This document shows, in pieces, positions 19,175 through 26,867 of a stretch of DNA of 64,000 nucleotides. The notes under the pieces are model-generated. The model saw only the letters and a program-made list of their open reading frames with translations, did not search any database and had not been told where the DNA came from. The stretch spans positions 558,001 through 622,000 of the forward strand of contig OZ245731.1 in the NCBI GenBank assembly GCA_965227155.1. Reading direction: 5' to 3'. The position numbers and the translations under genes were made by a program. How positions within the stretch are numbered: position 1 is the stretch's first letter; each line of letters starts with the position of its first letter. This stretch comes from UBA6059 sp965227155 (GTDB taxonomy: Bacteria; Bacteroidota; Bacteroidia; Cytophagales; Cyclobacteriaceae).

Positions 19175-21006
19175 TACGATTTATTGAAGTTGAATTTATA
19201 TTGTACATTGAGCTGAAAATTTCTGCCCGGCAATGCCCGGTTGATCATCAATTGATAGTCTGTATCTAGCATATTGTTGCAGGACAATGCTATTGACCAG
19301 GGTTCATTATCGGGGCTAAAATCTATGGAGGCATTCAATAGCAAAAATGCTTCCAGCGAATTGCTATTGTCGGCATTTGTGTATCGCTCGTCTGTCCATT
19401 GTCCATTGATATTTATACCACCAAAGCTGTTTTTGAAGCCAAGATTAGACCTAAACTGATGATATGGTGTGTACTCTAGTTGCTTGCCTTCGGAGAAAAT
19501 GATGTCTGATTTCTTTCTGGTGGTTTGATTATAGGCATAGGCATTTTCCCATGCCAGCCATGGGAGAATATTCCATTTAAAACTGGCCTCCACCCCTTTC
19601 ATGACGACCTGATCAACATTTTTGGGTGTCCAAATTGTACCTTCTGGCCGCCAGATAATCCAGTTTTTTACATCCCCTAAAAAACCCGTTAAGCTTGCCC
19701 TAAAACTCTTATCAGAGAATTGCAGACTACTTTCTGCATGCTCACCTTCCTCAGGCTTTAGCAAAAGGTTTCCACCAGGATTCCAGTACCTGTCATTTAA
19801 CGTAGGCACCCGATAAGATTTTGAAATATTGGCACTCCATTTCCATTTGGGTAAAAACCGGTAGTCAAACCCAAGTGATGGGGTAAACGGTGGATCAAAA
19901 CCCTCAACCAACCCCTGCCTCAGATTAGCGGAGAAAATAAAATGGTTAGTGAGATTGTATTTCAGAAGCAGGAAAATGTCGTTCCTGTTTTCAGAAATCT
20001 TTCCACCATAATCCTCTATATCTGCTTTCAGATGCTGCCAGTTGGCCCCAATCTTTGCAGAGAGATTCTCTACATGAAAAAATTCATGTTCATAGGAAAA
20101 ATAATACCTCGGCATTAATGAGATGCTGCCATTGAAATCGATTTTATCGGAAAGCCGTGCCGCTTTAAGGTTGCCAGTATGCTTAGGTTTTTCCAAATGA
20201 TATTGTAACAGCATCCTTGACGTTTCGTCGACCTGATCGTCCCTGGCAGAGCCAGTCAATGTGGGTTGGATATTTCTATCCATTTTTTGATACCAGAAAT
20301 GCGCGGAAATCCTACTGGATGGGCTTATACGAACATTACACACATGCGAAATGCCTGACTGGATAAAATCAGCATGGTCCATTACCTCCTCTGGATTACC
20401 ACGCTTAGCCGGGTTGTTGTACGTAAAATCATTGCTCGCCCACCTGTGTACCACATTGGTATTATGCTGCCAGTTTCCGGTTCCTTCATTGTAGGTAATT
20501 GAAATAGCATTTCGGTTAAAGCTCCCATGACTCAGGGCTAAGTTTACAAACGCCCCTTCCGAAACAGTCTGTTGAAGATGAACACTACCACCAATTACAT
20601 CGCTACCAAAAAGGGAGCTGGCAGCTCCGTATTGTATGGCTACTCCGTTTGAAAGCGCTATGGGTGTTGTTGAAAAATCAGAAAGCCCGAGTGAGGTAAT
20701 GTTTACATTGATACCCTCCCAAAATATGGCATTTTGTGAAGGTGAGGTTCCTCGTATGTTGATGGTGGACAATTGCCCCTCCCCATAAGTTTTGAGATAG
20801 AGTGTGGCCTGGTTTTGTAGCAAGCCATTGAGTTGGTCGAAAGCATGCATACTTTCTACTGCTAAAGGCTGCACCTTAAGACCAGTTGTGTAATTGGTCC
20901 AGGGCATACCTTCAATGGTGACGGAATCCAATATTGTCACCTGTTCCTGAGCCATCATGCCCAGGCATAATAAATTAAGAATACACGTACCTACTAGTCT
21001 ACGCAT
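19174..21006 (-). CDS. btuB: TonB-dependent cobalamin receptor (BtuB-like)
   Basis: Outer-membrane active transporter of 610 residues. A signal peptide (ending GMMAQ) precedes a plug domain with LNGLLQNQATLYLKTYGEGQ, STINIRGTSPSQNAIFWEGI and GGSVHLQQTV. About 22 predicted barrel strands follow, including YRVPTLNDRYWNPGG and LKPEEGEHAE, ending in the C-terminal strand NFQLNVQYKFNFNKS. A cobalamin riboswitch sits on the same strand 122 bases upstream, which gives the substrate more firmly than the protein sequence does. It overlaps the BtuG-like gene by one base. A 10-base hairpin ends directly before the start codon and could close the initiation site. Confidence 0.9.
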   Translation of the reverse strand: MRRLVGTCILNLLCLGMMAQEQVTILDSVTIEGMPWTNYTTGLKVQPLAVESMHAFDQLNGLLQNQATLYLKTYGEGQLSTINIRGTSPSQNAIFWEGINVNITSLGLSDFSTTPIALSNGVAIQYGAASSLFGSDVIGGSVHLQQTVSEGAFVNLALSHGSFNRNAISITYNEGTGNWQHNTNVVHRWASNDFTYNNPAKRGNPEEVMDHADFIQSGISHVCNVRISPSSRISAHFWYQKMDRNIQPTLTGSARDDQVDETSRMLLQYHLEKPKHTGNLKAARLSDKIDFNGSISLMPRYYFSYEHEFFHVENLSAKIGANWQHLKADIEDYGGKISENRNDIFLLLKYNLTNHFIFSANLRQGLVEGFDPPFTPSLGFDYRFLPKWKWSANISKSYRVPTLNDRYWNPGGNLLLKPEEGEHAESSLQFSDKSFRASLTGFLGDVKNWIIWRPEGTIWTPKNVDQVVMKGVEASFKWNILPWLAWENAYAYNQTTRKKSDIIFSEGKQLEYTPYHQFRSNLGFKNSFGGININGQWTDERYTNADNSNSLEAFLLLNASIDFSPDNEPWSIALSCNNMLDTDYQLMINRALPGRNFQLNVQYKFNFNKS

Positions 21007-21032
21007 GAATTAAGTTCATTTAAACTTAATTC
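21007..21032 (-). promoter_or_regulatory. Start-adjacent hairpin of btuB (possible expression platform)
   Basis: Perfect 10-base stem (21007-21016 with 21023-21032) and 6-base loop in the btuB leader, ending immediately before the ATG at 21006. It lies downstream of the cobalamin riboswitch and could block ribosome binding when formed; there is no U-run, so control of translation is likelier than termination. This role is inference. Confidence 0.5.
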
Positions 21033-21127
21033 AAAGCATGACTGTGAATTGCCTGCGAAAAATTTAGGGCAGCCTATAGCTTCTAAATCTTCTCAACTTT
21101 TCACCCGAAAGCTTTGAATCTAAAATT

Positions 21128-21300
21128 TCAAGGCAGGTCTCCTGGCTTACCCAAAAACTGAAACCTTCCCATCCGTAAGGACAGTGGCGTAAGTGTGTCA
21201 GTTTTTACGATCTCAGCAAAGCTGAAAACGGGCTTACAGTTGCGGGGACAGCTCCGGATTACCCTTTTGGGTCACCGGATTCCCTTTTAATTCCATCACT
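21128..21300 (-). promoter_or_regulatory. Cobalamin riboswitch
   Basis: Aptamer read on the minus strand. The conserved blocks are in order: gggaatccggtg (about 21285-21274), then aatccggagctgtccccgc, actgtaagc, ccactg, gggaagg, and the B12 box agccaggagacctgcc (21147-21132). All landmark segments of the family are present and correctly ordered. It controls the btuB and BtuG-like transcript; binding of adenosylcobalamin or a related form should lower expression. The first base of the transcript would lie about 20 bases before the aptamer, given the promoter at 21328-21356. Confidence 0.96.
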
Positions 21301-21327
21301 TTGACAAGTGAAGAAAACCCTGAGCAA

Positions 21328-21356
21328 CAAAAATAATCATTATTGCATGTAACCAA
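21328..21356 (-). promoter_or_regulatory. Bacteroidota-type promoter for the btuB transcript
   Basis: On the minus strand a TTG (21356-21354) is followed after 18 bases by TATTTTTG (21335-21328), matching the TTG/TAnnTTTG consensus of the Bacteroidota primary sigma factor. Its position just ahead of the riboswitch supports the call. Confidence 0.6.
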
Positions 21357-21445
21357 CGTGGTTTTTGCAAGTATCATTAGAGCTATTTGCAACCCGTTTG
21401 TTCGTATTTTCGTGAAACGAAATATCAAAAACTCAAAAAATTTTC

Positions 21446-21913
21446 ATGGGATTACTTAATAACCTATTCAAAAAGAAGAAGAAACCAGCCGTTGCCAGCT
21501 GTTCGATTTGTAAAGCTCATATGGAAGAAGGCGAAGGATATGCACTCACCACTGCAGAGGTTGTATCTTCAAAACCGTATTGGGACCACAAAATGATGGA
21601 ACCTGAAACCTTATCCTATACACATGCTCACTTCAAGAGCCAGGATGAAACTGCCACCAAAATGAGGGGTATAATCTTCGAAAAGACAGCAGAGAAAGAG
21701 CAAACCTGGCTGACCTGCGAGAGCTGTATCAGACATTTTGAAGTGGATGAATCCAAAGCAAAAAATTATGCAACAGACTGGTGGAGTACACAAGGCAACA
21801 TAGAGATACCTAACAGTGGTAATGCTAAGGATAACCTGGAAGCGGATGTTTATGAAGAAGTAAAACAATATGCTACCATGGAAGCAGGCGCCCAAAGTGT
21901 AAAATATGCTTAA
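21446..21913 (+). CDS. Conserved CxxC protein of unknown function
   Basis: A 155-residue cytosolic protein without signal peptide or membrane helix. It starts MGLLNNLFKKKKKP, a basic and possibly amphipathic N terminus, and has two CxxC pairs: CSIC at residues 19-22 and CESC near residue 92. The second is followed by a histidine (CESCIRHFEV) and the first by CKAHM, so a zinc-binding pair of knuckles is plausible. The C-terminal third is acidic. I do not recognise the family. It lies divergently from the riboswitch-btuB unit and upstream of btuFCD, but two hairpins separate it from btuF, so cotranscription is doubtful. It could be a small zinc-binding regulatory protein; nothing proves this. 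Confidence 0.75.
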   Translation: MGLLNNLFKKKKKPAVASCSICKAHMEEGEGYALTTAEVVSSKPYWDHKMMEPETLSYTHAHFKSQDETATKMRGIIFEKTAEKEQTWLTCESCIRHFEVDESKAKNYATDWWSTQGNIEIPNSGNAKDNLEADVYEEVKQYATMEAGAQSVKYA

Positions 21914-21938
21914 TAAGTAGTTGCAATAAATTCAACCC

Positions 21939-21962
21939 GAAAGCGCACCCCTATGGGCTTTC
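21939..21962. terminator. Hairpin, first of a near-identical pair
   Basis: 24-base hairpin with arms gaaagc and gctttc plus further partial pairing, 26 bases after the CxxC gene stop. A near-identical 24-mer recurs at 22089-22112. The following bases hold only a weak T-run, so termination here would be inefficient. Confidence 0.5.
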
Positions 21963-22088
21963 TTAGCCATGGATTATGTCCTCACAATCCATTACTCATA
22001 TTAATTCTGGCTAGTGTCGAAATATAAACAGGGTTGAGAGGGTAACTTTTAAGTAGCGGGGATAATCAGTTATAGTATTCATGATATC

Positions 22089-22112
22089 GAAAGCCCACCC
22101 TGATGGGCTTTC
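22089..22112 (+). terminator. Terminator-like hairpin just upstream of btuF
   Basis: Nine-base perfect stem (gaaagccca with tgggctttc) and a six-base loop, followed by ctttttat, a good intrinsic terminator shape on the plus strand. It ends 33 bases before the btuF ATG at 22146; an alternative ATG at 22119 would sit inside its T-tract, which argues for the downstream start. It could stop transcripts arriving from the CxxC gene or act as an attenuator for btuFCD. Confidence 0.6.
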
Positions 22113-22145
22113 CTTTTTATGGCCCTATTCGCTAGACTTGCATCT

Positions 22146-23255
22146 ATGCGATTTTTAATGTTGGGCTGTTTGATAGTATTACTGGGTTGCGCTCAACCTG
22201 CACCTGAGGAAAAAACTGAAAAATTGATCAGGAGCTATCCCCTACAATATGCAGAAGGCTTTTCTATTTTGGAATATGAAAGTTACTGGCAGATAAATGT
22301 GCATGAAGCTTTTCCCGGAGCTGATACACTCTCCTACCGAATTGCAAAAAACAACCAGCCACAATACCTGCCCATGGAAGCTGACAGAGTGATTTGCACT
22401 TCCACTACCCACTTACCAGCACTTGCCATGCTCAATGAAGCTACCTCGTTGGTAGGCTTTCCGGGTACTCAGTATATCTCTACTACCGAATTTCAACCCC
22501 TGATACAATCTGAAGCCATCACAGACCTGGGGCAGGATCAACAATTGAATGTTGAAAAAATTGCATCCCTGGAACCGGCATGGGTTATGGCTTTTTCCCA
22601 GGGTAATGATGGAAAGCAGCTCAATAAGCTCAGGCAGATGGGCGTTCCTGTGATTTTGAACGGGGATTACATGGAAAAAACGGTATTGGGGCGTGCTGAA
22701 TGGATCAAATTCATGGCTGTATTTTTTAATAAATTGGAGTTAGCAGACAGACTATTTAGCCAAATTGAAACTACCTACAATCAACTTAGGGCCAAAGCTG
22801 ATAAAGCATCCAATAGACCTTCAGTGATGAAGGGGCTTCTGTACGGCGACCGTTGGTTTGTGCCGGGAGGAGCCAACTGGAGTGCTACATTGATTGAGGA
22901 TGCCGGTGGTGCGTATATCTGGAGTAGCAATACTGACCGGGGCTGGCTGGAACTGAGCTATGAGACAGTGCTGGATGCTGCCGGCAAAAGTGACTACTGG
23001 ATTGGAGTAGGCAGTATCACCACAATGCAAGAACTGAAAGCTGCCGATGCCCGCTACGAACAGTTTAAGCCATTTCAAACCGGCAGAGTTTACAGCTATG
23101 CCGGCAGAATCGGGCCTGGTGGTGGTGTTGATTATCTTGAAAATGGGTATGCAAGACCGGATATTGTTCTTAAAGATTTGGTAAAAATCCTGCACCCCGA
23201 TTTGATTCCTGACCACAATCTTTATTTTTTTATGCCTTTGAGCAATGGAAGCTGA
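22146..23255 (+). CDS. btuF: ABC transporter substrate-binding lipoprotein (BtuF-like)
   Basis: Periplasmic metal-chelate binding protein of the helical-backbone (Fe-siderophore/B12) class. I start it at 22146, giving MRFLMLGCLIVLLGCAQPAP with lipobox Cys15; the upstream ATG adds nine residues and lies in a hairpin tail. The mature protein has the paired lobes joined by a long helix, with ADRVICTSTTHLPALAMLNE, LGQDQQLNVEKIASLEPAWV and KVHEAF-like substrate-lobe segments; the C-terminal lobe has GPGGGVDYLENGYARPDIVL. It overlaps btuC by 11 bases. B12 as substrate is inferred from the adjacent riboswitch-btuB locus; an iron-siderophore cannot be excluded from sequence alone. Confidence 0.82.
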   Translation: MRFLMLGCLIVLLGCAQPAPEEKTEKLIRSYPLQYAEGFSILEYESYWQINVHEAFPGADTLSYRIAKNNQPQYLPMEADRVICTSTTHLPALAMLNEATSLVGFPGTQYISTTEFQPLIQSEAITDLGQDQQLNVEKIASLEPAWVMAFSQGNDGKQLNKLRQMGVPVILNGDYMEKTVLGRAEWIKFMAVFFNKLELADRLFSQIETTYNQLRAKADKASNRPSVMKGLLYGDRWFVPGGANWSATLIEDAGGAYIWSSNTDRGWLELSYETVLDAAGKSDYWIGVGSITTMQELKAADARYEQFKPFQTGRVYSYAGRIGPGGGVDYLENGYARPDIVLKDLVKILHPDLIPDHNLYFFMPLSNGS

Positions 23256-24282
23256 TCAAATTGTTAAGCATTATCAAAGCTGGCGATTAAAGCTCTGGGT
23301 TTTAAGCGGCATATTACTATTGTGCATTTTAGCCAATGTATCTCTTGGCTCTGTTACCATTCCAGTATCAGAGATTGTATCTGCAATTACGGGGCAGGAG
23401 ATAAAATCTTCATGGCAGGAAATCATATATAACTTCAGAATGCCCAAGGCCATCACGGCGGTTTTATGCGGGATGGCATTGGGAGTATCAGGTCTTTTTC
23501 TACAGACATTTTTTCGCAATCCTCTGGCAGGACCGTTCATTTTGGGCATTTCTTCAGGTGCAAGTCTTGGTGTAGCTGTTTTAATTATGGCCGGTGTGAG
23601 TTTCGGGTTTTCTCAAAGCATTGCCCTAACGACTATAGCAGCTGCTATTGGTGCGGGTGGCGTGATGTTGCTGGTACTGCTTGTAGCCATGCGCCTGCAG
23701 GACAACATGTCGTTATTAATTGTAGGGTTGATGTTTGGTTCAGCCACAGGCGCTTTGGTCAGTGTGTTGCAGTTTTTTAGTCAGGCAGAATCTATTCAGG
23801 CTTATATATCCTGGACATTTGGCAGCCTTGGTAGTGTCACCTGGTCTGAGTTAGGCCTCTTTGCGCCTGTGATTGTGGTGAGCCTTTTCATTGCAGTTGG
23901 ACTATTAAAACCACTCAATGCCATGTTGCTGGGTGAAAACTATGCACAAAGCATGGGGCTCCATGTAAAATCGATTAGAATTATAATCGTGCTGCTCACA
24001 AGCCTTTTGGCAGGTACCGTGACTGCATTCTGCGGCCCCATAGCTTTTATAGGTGTGGCGCTCCCACATTTAGCAAGAATAATTTTTAATACATCTGATC
24101 ATTTTAAGCTATTCCCTTTGGTATTGCTGATGGGGGGTATATTGATGCTGGTTTGCGATAGTATCGCACAATTGCCTGGCCTGGATTATACCCTGCCCAT
24201 CAATGCAGTAACTGCTTTGGTAGGTGCACCTATTGTAATTTGGGTTATTATCAAAAAAAGGCAGATTAAGAAAGCAATGTAG
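23245..24282 (+). CDS. btuC: FecCD-family ABC permease (BtuC-like)
   Basis: Inner-membrane permease of 345 residues with about ten hydrophobic helices. Family motifs are FRMPKAITAVLCGMALGVSG, LFLQTFFRNPLAGPFILGIS and SGASLGVAV near the N terminus, and the ATPase-coupling region FCGPIAFIGVALPHLARIIF near residue 265. It overlaps btuF by 11 bases and the ATPase gene starts directly after its stop, so all three form one operon. The family covers siderophore, heme and cobalamin importers; B12 is inferred from context. Confidence 0.88.
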   Translation: MEADQIVKHYQSWRLKLWVLSGILLLCILANVSLGSVTIPVSEIVSAITGQEIKSSWQEIIYNFRMPKAITAVLCGMALGVSGLFLQTFFRNPLAGPFILGISSGASLGVAVLIMAGVSFGFSQSIALTTIAAAIGAGGVMLLVLLVAMRLQDNMSLLIVGLMFGSATGALVSVLQFFSQAESIQAYISWTFGSLGSVTWSELGLFAPVIVVSLFIAVGLLKPLNAMLLGENYAQSMGLHVKSIRIIIVLLTSLLAGTVTAFCGPIAFIGVALPHLARIIFNTSDHFKLFPLVLLMGGILMLVCDSIAQLPGLDYTLPINAVTALVGAPIVIWVIIKKRQIKKAM

Positions 24283-25278
24283 ATGGGCCATACAATTCTA
24301 CATACTGAAAATCTGACTATTGGATACCTCCAACAGGGTAATCCAAAAAAATTAATTCAGGACATTAATGTGTCTTTGCAAAGGGGCCAACTTACCTGTT
24401 TGCTGGGTCAGAATGGCGTAGGAAAATCCACCCTGCTCCGTACATTACTTAATTTTCAGCAACCCATTTCCGGCAGGGTTTTTATCAACCAAAAGGCAAA
24501 CCAATCCTATACCCGTGCTGCTTTGTCGAGGTTGGTAAGTGTAGTGCTTACTGATCCTGTGATGGCTGGGAACCTGAGCGTCTGGGAATTGGTAGCATTA
24601 GGAAGGGCTCCATATACAGCCTGGAATGGCATATTGGACAAATCAGATTGGGAAAAAGTGCAATGGGCCATAGACTCAACCCGAATTAATTATATCCAGG
24701 AAAAGAGGATCAATGAATTGAGTGATGGGCAAATGCAAAAAGCGCTTATCGCCCGTGCATTGGCACAAGACTGTCCGCTGATCATTATGGATGAACCCAC
24801 TGCCCACCTTGACCTCAATAATCGGGTCGAAATCATGAAGCTGCTCAAGGAGCTTTCTGAAACCACAGAAAAATCAATCCTGGTAGCAACGCACGAGCTA
24901 CAGCTTACCCTGCAGTTAGCAGATCAATTGTGGCTAACCAATTTCAATCAACCCCTTGTGAATGGCACACCCGAAGATTTAGCATTATCCGGACAATTGG
25001 AAAACACCTTTTATCATGAAGGCTTTGAATTTGATCTAATCACCGGCCGGGCAACTATACCGCCAAAACCCAGAAGGGAAATAAACATCCAGGGAACTGG
25101 CGAATGGCTCTATTGGACTACAAATGCGCTACTGAGAAAAGGATTCAACATAAAATCTGATGCTCCTTTGAGGATAGAAAAAACTGATACAAATCAGTGG
25201 TATTTGCTGCACCAGTCGGAGGCAAACGAATTTTCAACAATTGCGGAATTACTTGATTATCTGGAGGGTATGATATGA
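24283..25278 (+). CDS. btuD: ABC transporter ATPase (BtuD-like) with C-terminal extension
   Basis: ATP-binding subunit for the BtuC-like permease. Walker A GQNGVGKST is at residues 42-50, the signature LSDGQ at 145-149, and Walker B IIMDEP at about 166-171 followed by TAHLDL. The usual domain ends near residue 255; about 75 further residues (PKPRREINIQGTGEW onward, ending LLDYLEGMI) form a small alpha/beta tail not found in E. coli BtuD. The start codon abuts the btuC stop. The extension may regulate the ATPase or bind a ligand, but this is unsupported. Confidence 0.88.
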   Translation: MGHTILHTENLTIGYLQQGNPKKLIQDINVSLQRGQLTCLLGQNGVGKSTLLRTLLNFQQPISGRVFINQKANQSYTRAALSRLVSVVLTDPVMAGNLSVWELVALGRAPYTAWNGILDKSDWEKVQWAIDSTRINYIQEKRINELSDGQMQKALIARALAQDCPLIIMDEPTAHLDLNNRVEIMKLLKELSETTEKSILVATHELQLTLQLADQLWLTNFNQPLVNGTPEDLALSGQLENTFYHEGFEFDLITGRATIPPKPRREINIQGTGEWLYWTTNALLRKGFNIKSDAPLRIEKTDTNQWYLLHQSEANEFSTIAELLDYLEGMI

Positions 25279-25374
25279 AAAGATAGAGTCCCGTGTAAAA
25301 ACGGGACTCCAGGATAAAGTAAACCTAACCTAAAACCCAACAACTATCAGTAACCCTATCCTATCTTTTCATAT
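25273..25374. repeat. Nested inverted repeat after btuD
   Basis: A perfect 14-base inverted pair, atatgaaaagatag (25273-25286) and ctatcttttcatat (25361-25374), encloses an inner 9-base hairpin (gagtcccgt 25286-25294 with acgggactc 25301-25309). The left outer arm overlaps the last codons of btuD. The inner hairpin has no U-run. The intervening DNA is C/A-rich without an open frame. It may act as a 3' stabilising structure for the btuFCD message. Confidence 0.6.
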
Positions 25375-25530
25375 ACTCTAAACGCAACTGATTTCAGAAA
25401 AGTTTGGTTCTTAGAAATGCTTTTTAAAGTAGCCTCTTATAGGTCATTTTCACGACCTTTAAGCCTGTAAATCCATCGATAATATTTATTTTCCGAATTG
25501 AAGCGATAGGATTGTGTTTAACTGAATTTT

Positions 25531-26865
25531 ATGGATCACATTGTCATTATTGGAAATGGTATTGCAGGCACTACCCTGGCCCGCCACATTCGAAAGCGAA
25601 GTGACCATAAAATCACCATTATTTCCGGTGAGAGCGATTATTTCTTTTCTCGCACAGCACTCATGTATATCTACATGGGACATATGAAATTTGAACATAC
25701 CAAACCCTACGAGGATTGGTTTTGGTCAAAAAACCGGATAGATCTGAAAAAAGCCTGGGTTAAAAGCATTGATCTAAACCAAAAGCAGATTCATTTTGAT
25801 GAGGGTGAACCAATGACCTACGACAAGTTAGTGCTTGCTACAGGCTCTCAATCCAATAAGTTTGGCTGGCCAGGACAGGACCTACAGGGCGTACAGGGGC
25901 TCGTAAGCCTGCAAGACCTAAACCTGATGGAGGTTAACACCAAAAATATTAACCATGCTGTGGTAGTAGGTGGTGGCCTTATCGGCATAGAAATGGCTGA
26001 AATGCTGCATTCAAGGCATATTCCCGTAACTTATTTGGTAAGGGAAGCCAACTTTTGGGGTGCTGTTTTACCTAAAGAAGAAGCCCAACTTATTGATCAC
26101 CACATCCAAGAAAATGGAATTGACCTTAGGCTTAACACAGAACTTAAGGAAATTGTGGATGATGGCAAGGGTAGCGTTAAAGCCGTTATAACCACAAGTG
26201 GAGAGACCATCCTCTGCGAATTTGTAGGCCTTACGGTGGGTGTCCACCCCAATATTGACCTGGCTAAGCCAACGGCTATTGAAACCGACCGAGGTATCCT
26301 GGTTGATGAATTTTTAAGCACCTCAGTGAATGATGTTTTTGCTATTGGCGATTGTGCACAGCTCAGAAATCCTTTACCGGGCAGAAAATCCATTGAAGCA
26401 GTATGGTATGTAGGAAGGATGATGGGCGAAACTCTGGCGCAGACACTTACTGGCAATCAAACTGCCTACCAACCCGGTATTTGGTTTAACTCTGCCAAAT
26501 TCTTCGATATTGAATACCAGACTTATGGCACAGTTAAGCCTAACTGCGATGCAGGGGAGGCTTATTTTTATTGGGAATGCAGCGATAAAAGGAAGTGCAT
26601 AAAGATTATTTATGATGAAGCAAACTTCAAAGTGAAAGGCATCAACACCTTTGGCATAAGGATGCGGCACGAAGTATGGGATCAATGGCTCCGGGAAGAA
26701 AGAAAGCTGGATTTCATCATTCAAAATCTTAAGAAAGCCAATTTTGATCCCGAATTCTTTCGCCAGTATGACCCGGAAATCCAACAGAAATTTAATGAGG
26801 AGTTCCCATTTATGCCTGTAAAAGTGCGCCGTAGATCTTTGTGGGAAAAACTAATACAAGCTTGA
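25531..26865 (+). CDS. FAD-dependent pyridine nucleotide-disulfide oxidoreductase
   Basis: A 444-residue cytosolic flavoprotein of the NirB N-terminal/ferredoxin reductase group. The FAD-binding GNGIAGTTLARHIRKR starts at residue 7, the NAD(P)-binding VVVGGGLIGIEMAEML is near residue 145, and the second FAD contact DVFAIGDCAQL is near 270. No redox-active CxxC disulfide is present, so it is not a disulfide reductase. The C terminus (from about residue 320) differs from ferredoxin reductases. The next gene, a membrane polyferredoxin, starts two bases after the stop, so the pair probably passes electrons between NAD(P)H and a membrane iron-sulfur protein. The natural partner is unknown. Confidence 0.85.
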   Translation: MDHIVIIGNGIAGTTLARHIRKRSDHKITIISGESDYFFSRTALMYIYMGHMKFEHTKPYEDWFWSKNRIDLKKAWVKSIDLNQKQIHFDEGEPMTYDKLVLATGSQSNKFGWPGQDLQGVQGLVSLQDLNLMEVNTKNINHAVVVGGGLIGIEMAEMLHSRHIPVTYLVREANFWGAVLPKEEAQLIDHHIQENGIDLRLNTELKEIVDDGKGSVKAVITTSGETILCEFVGLTVGVHPNIDLAKPTAIETDRGILVDEFLSTSVNDVFAIGDCAQLRNPLPGRKSIEAVWYVGRMMGETLAQTLTGNQTAYQPGIWFNSAKFFDIEYQTYGTVKPNCDAGEAYFYWECSDKRKCIKIIYDEANFKVKGINTFGIRMRHEVWDQWLREERKLDFIIQNLKKANFDPEFFRQYDPEIQQKFNEEFPFMPVKVRRRSLWEKLIQA

Positions 26866-26867
26866 TT

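Noticed and set aside
21914..22145. Second cobalamin riboswitch in front of btuF
   Set aside because: None of the aptamer blocks, including the B12 box, occurs on the plus strand here.
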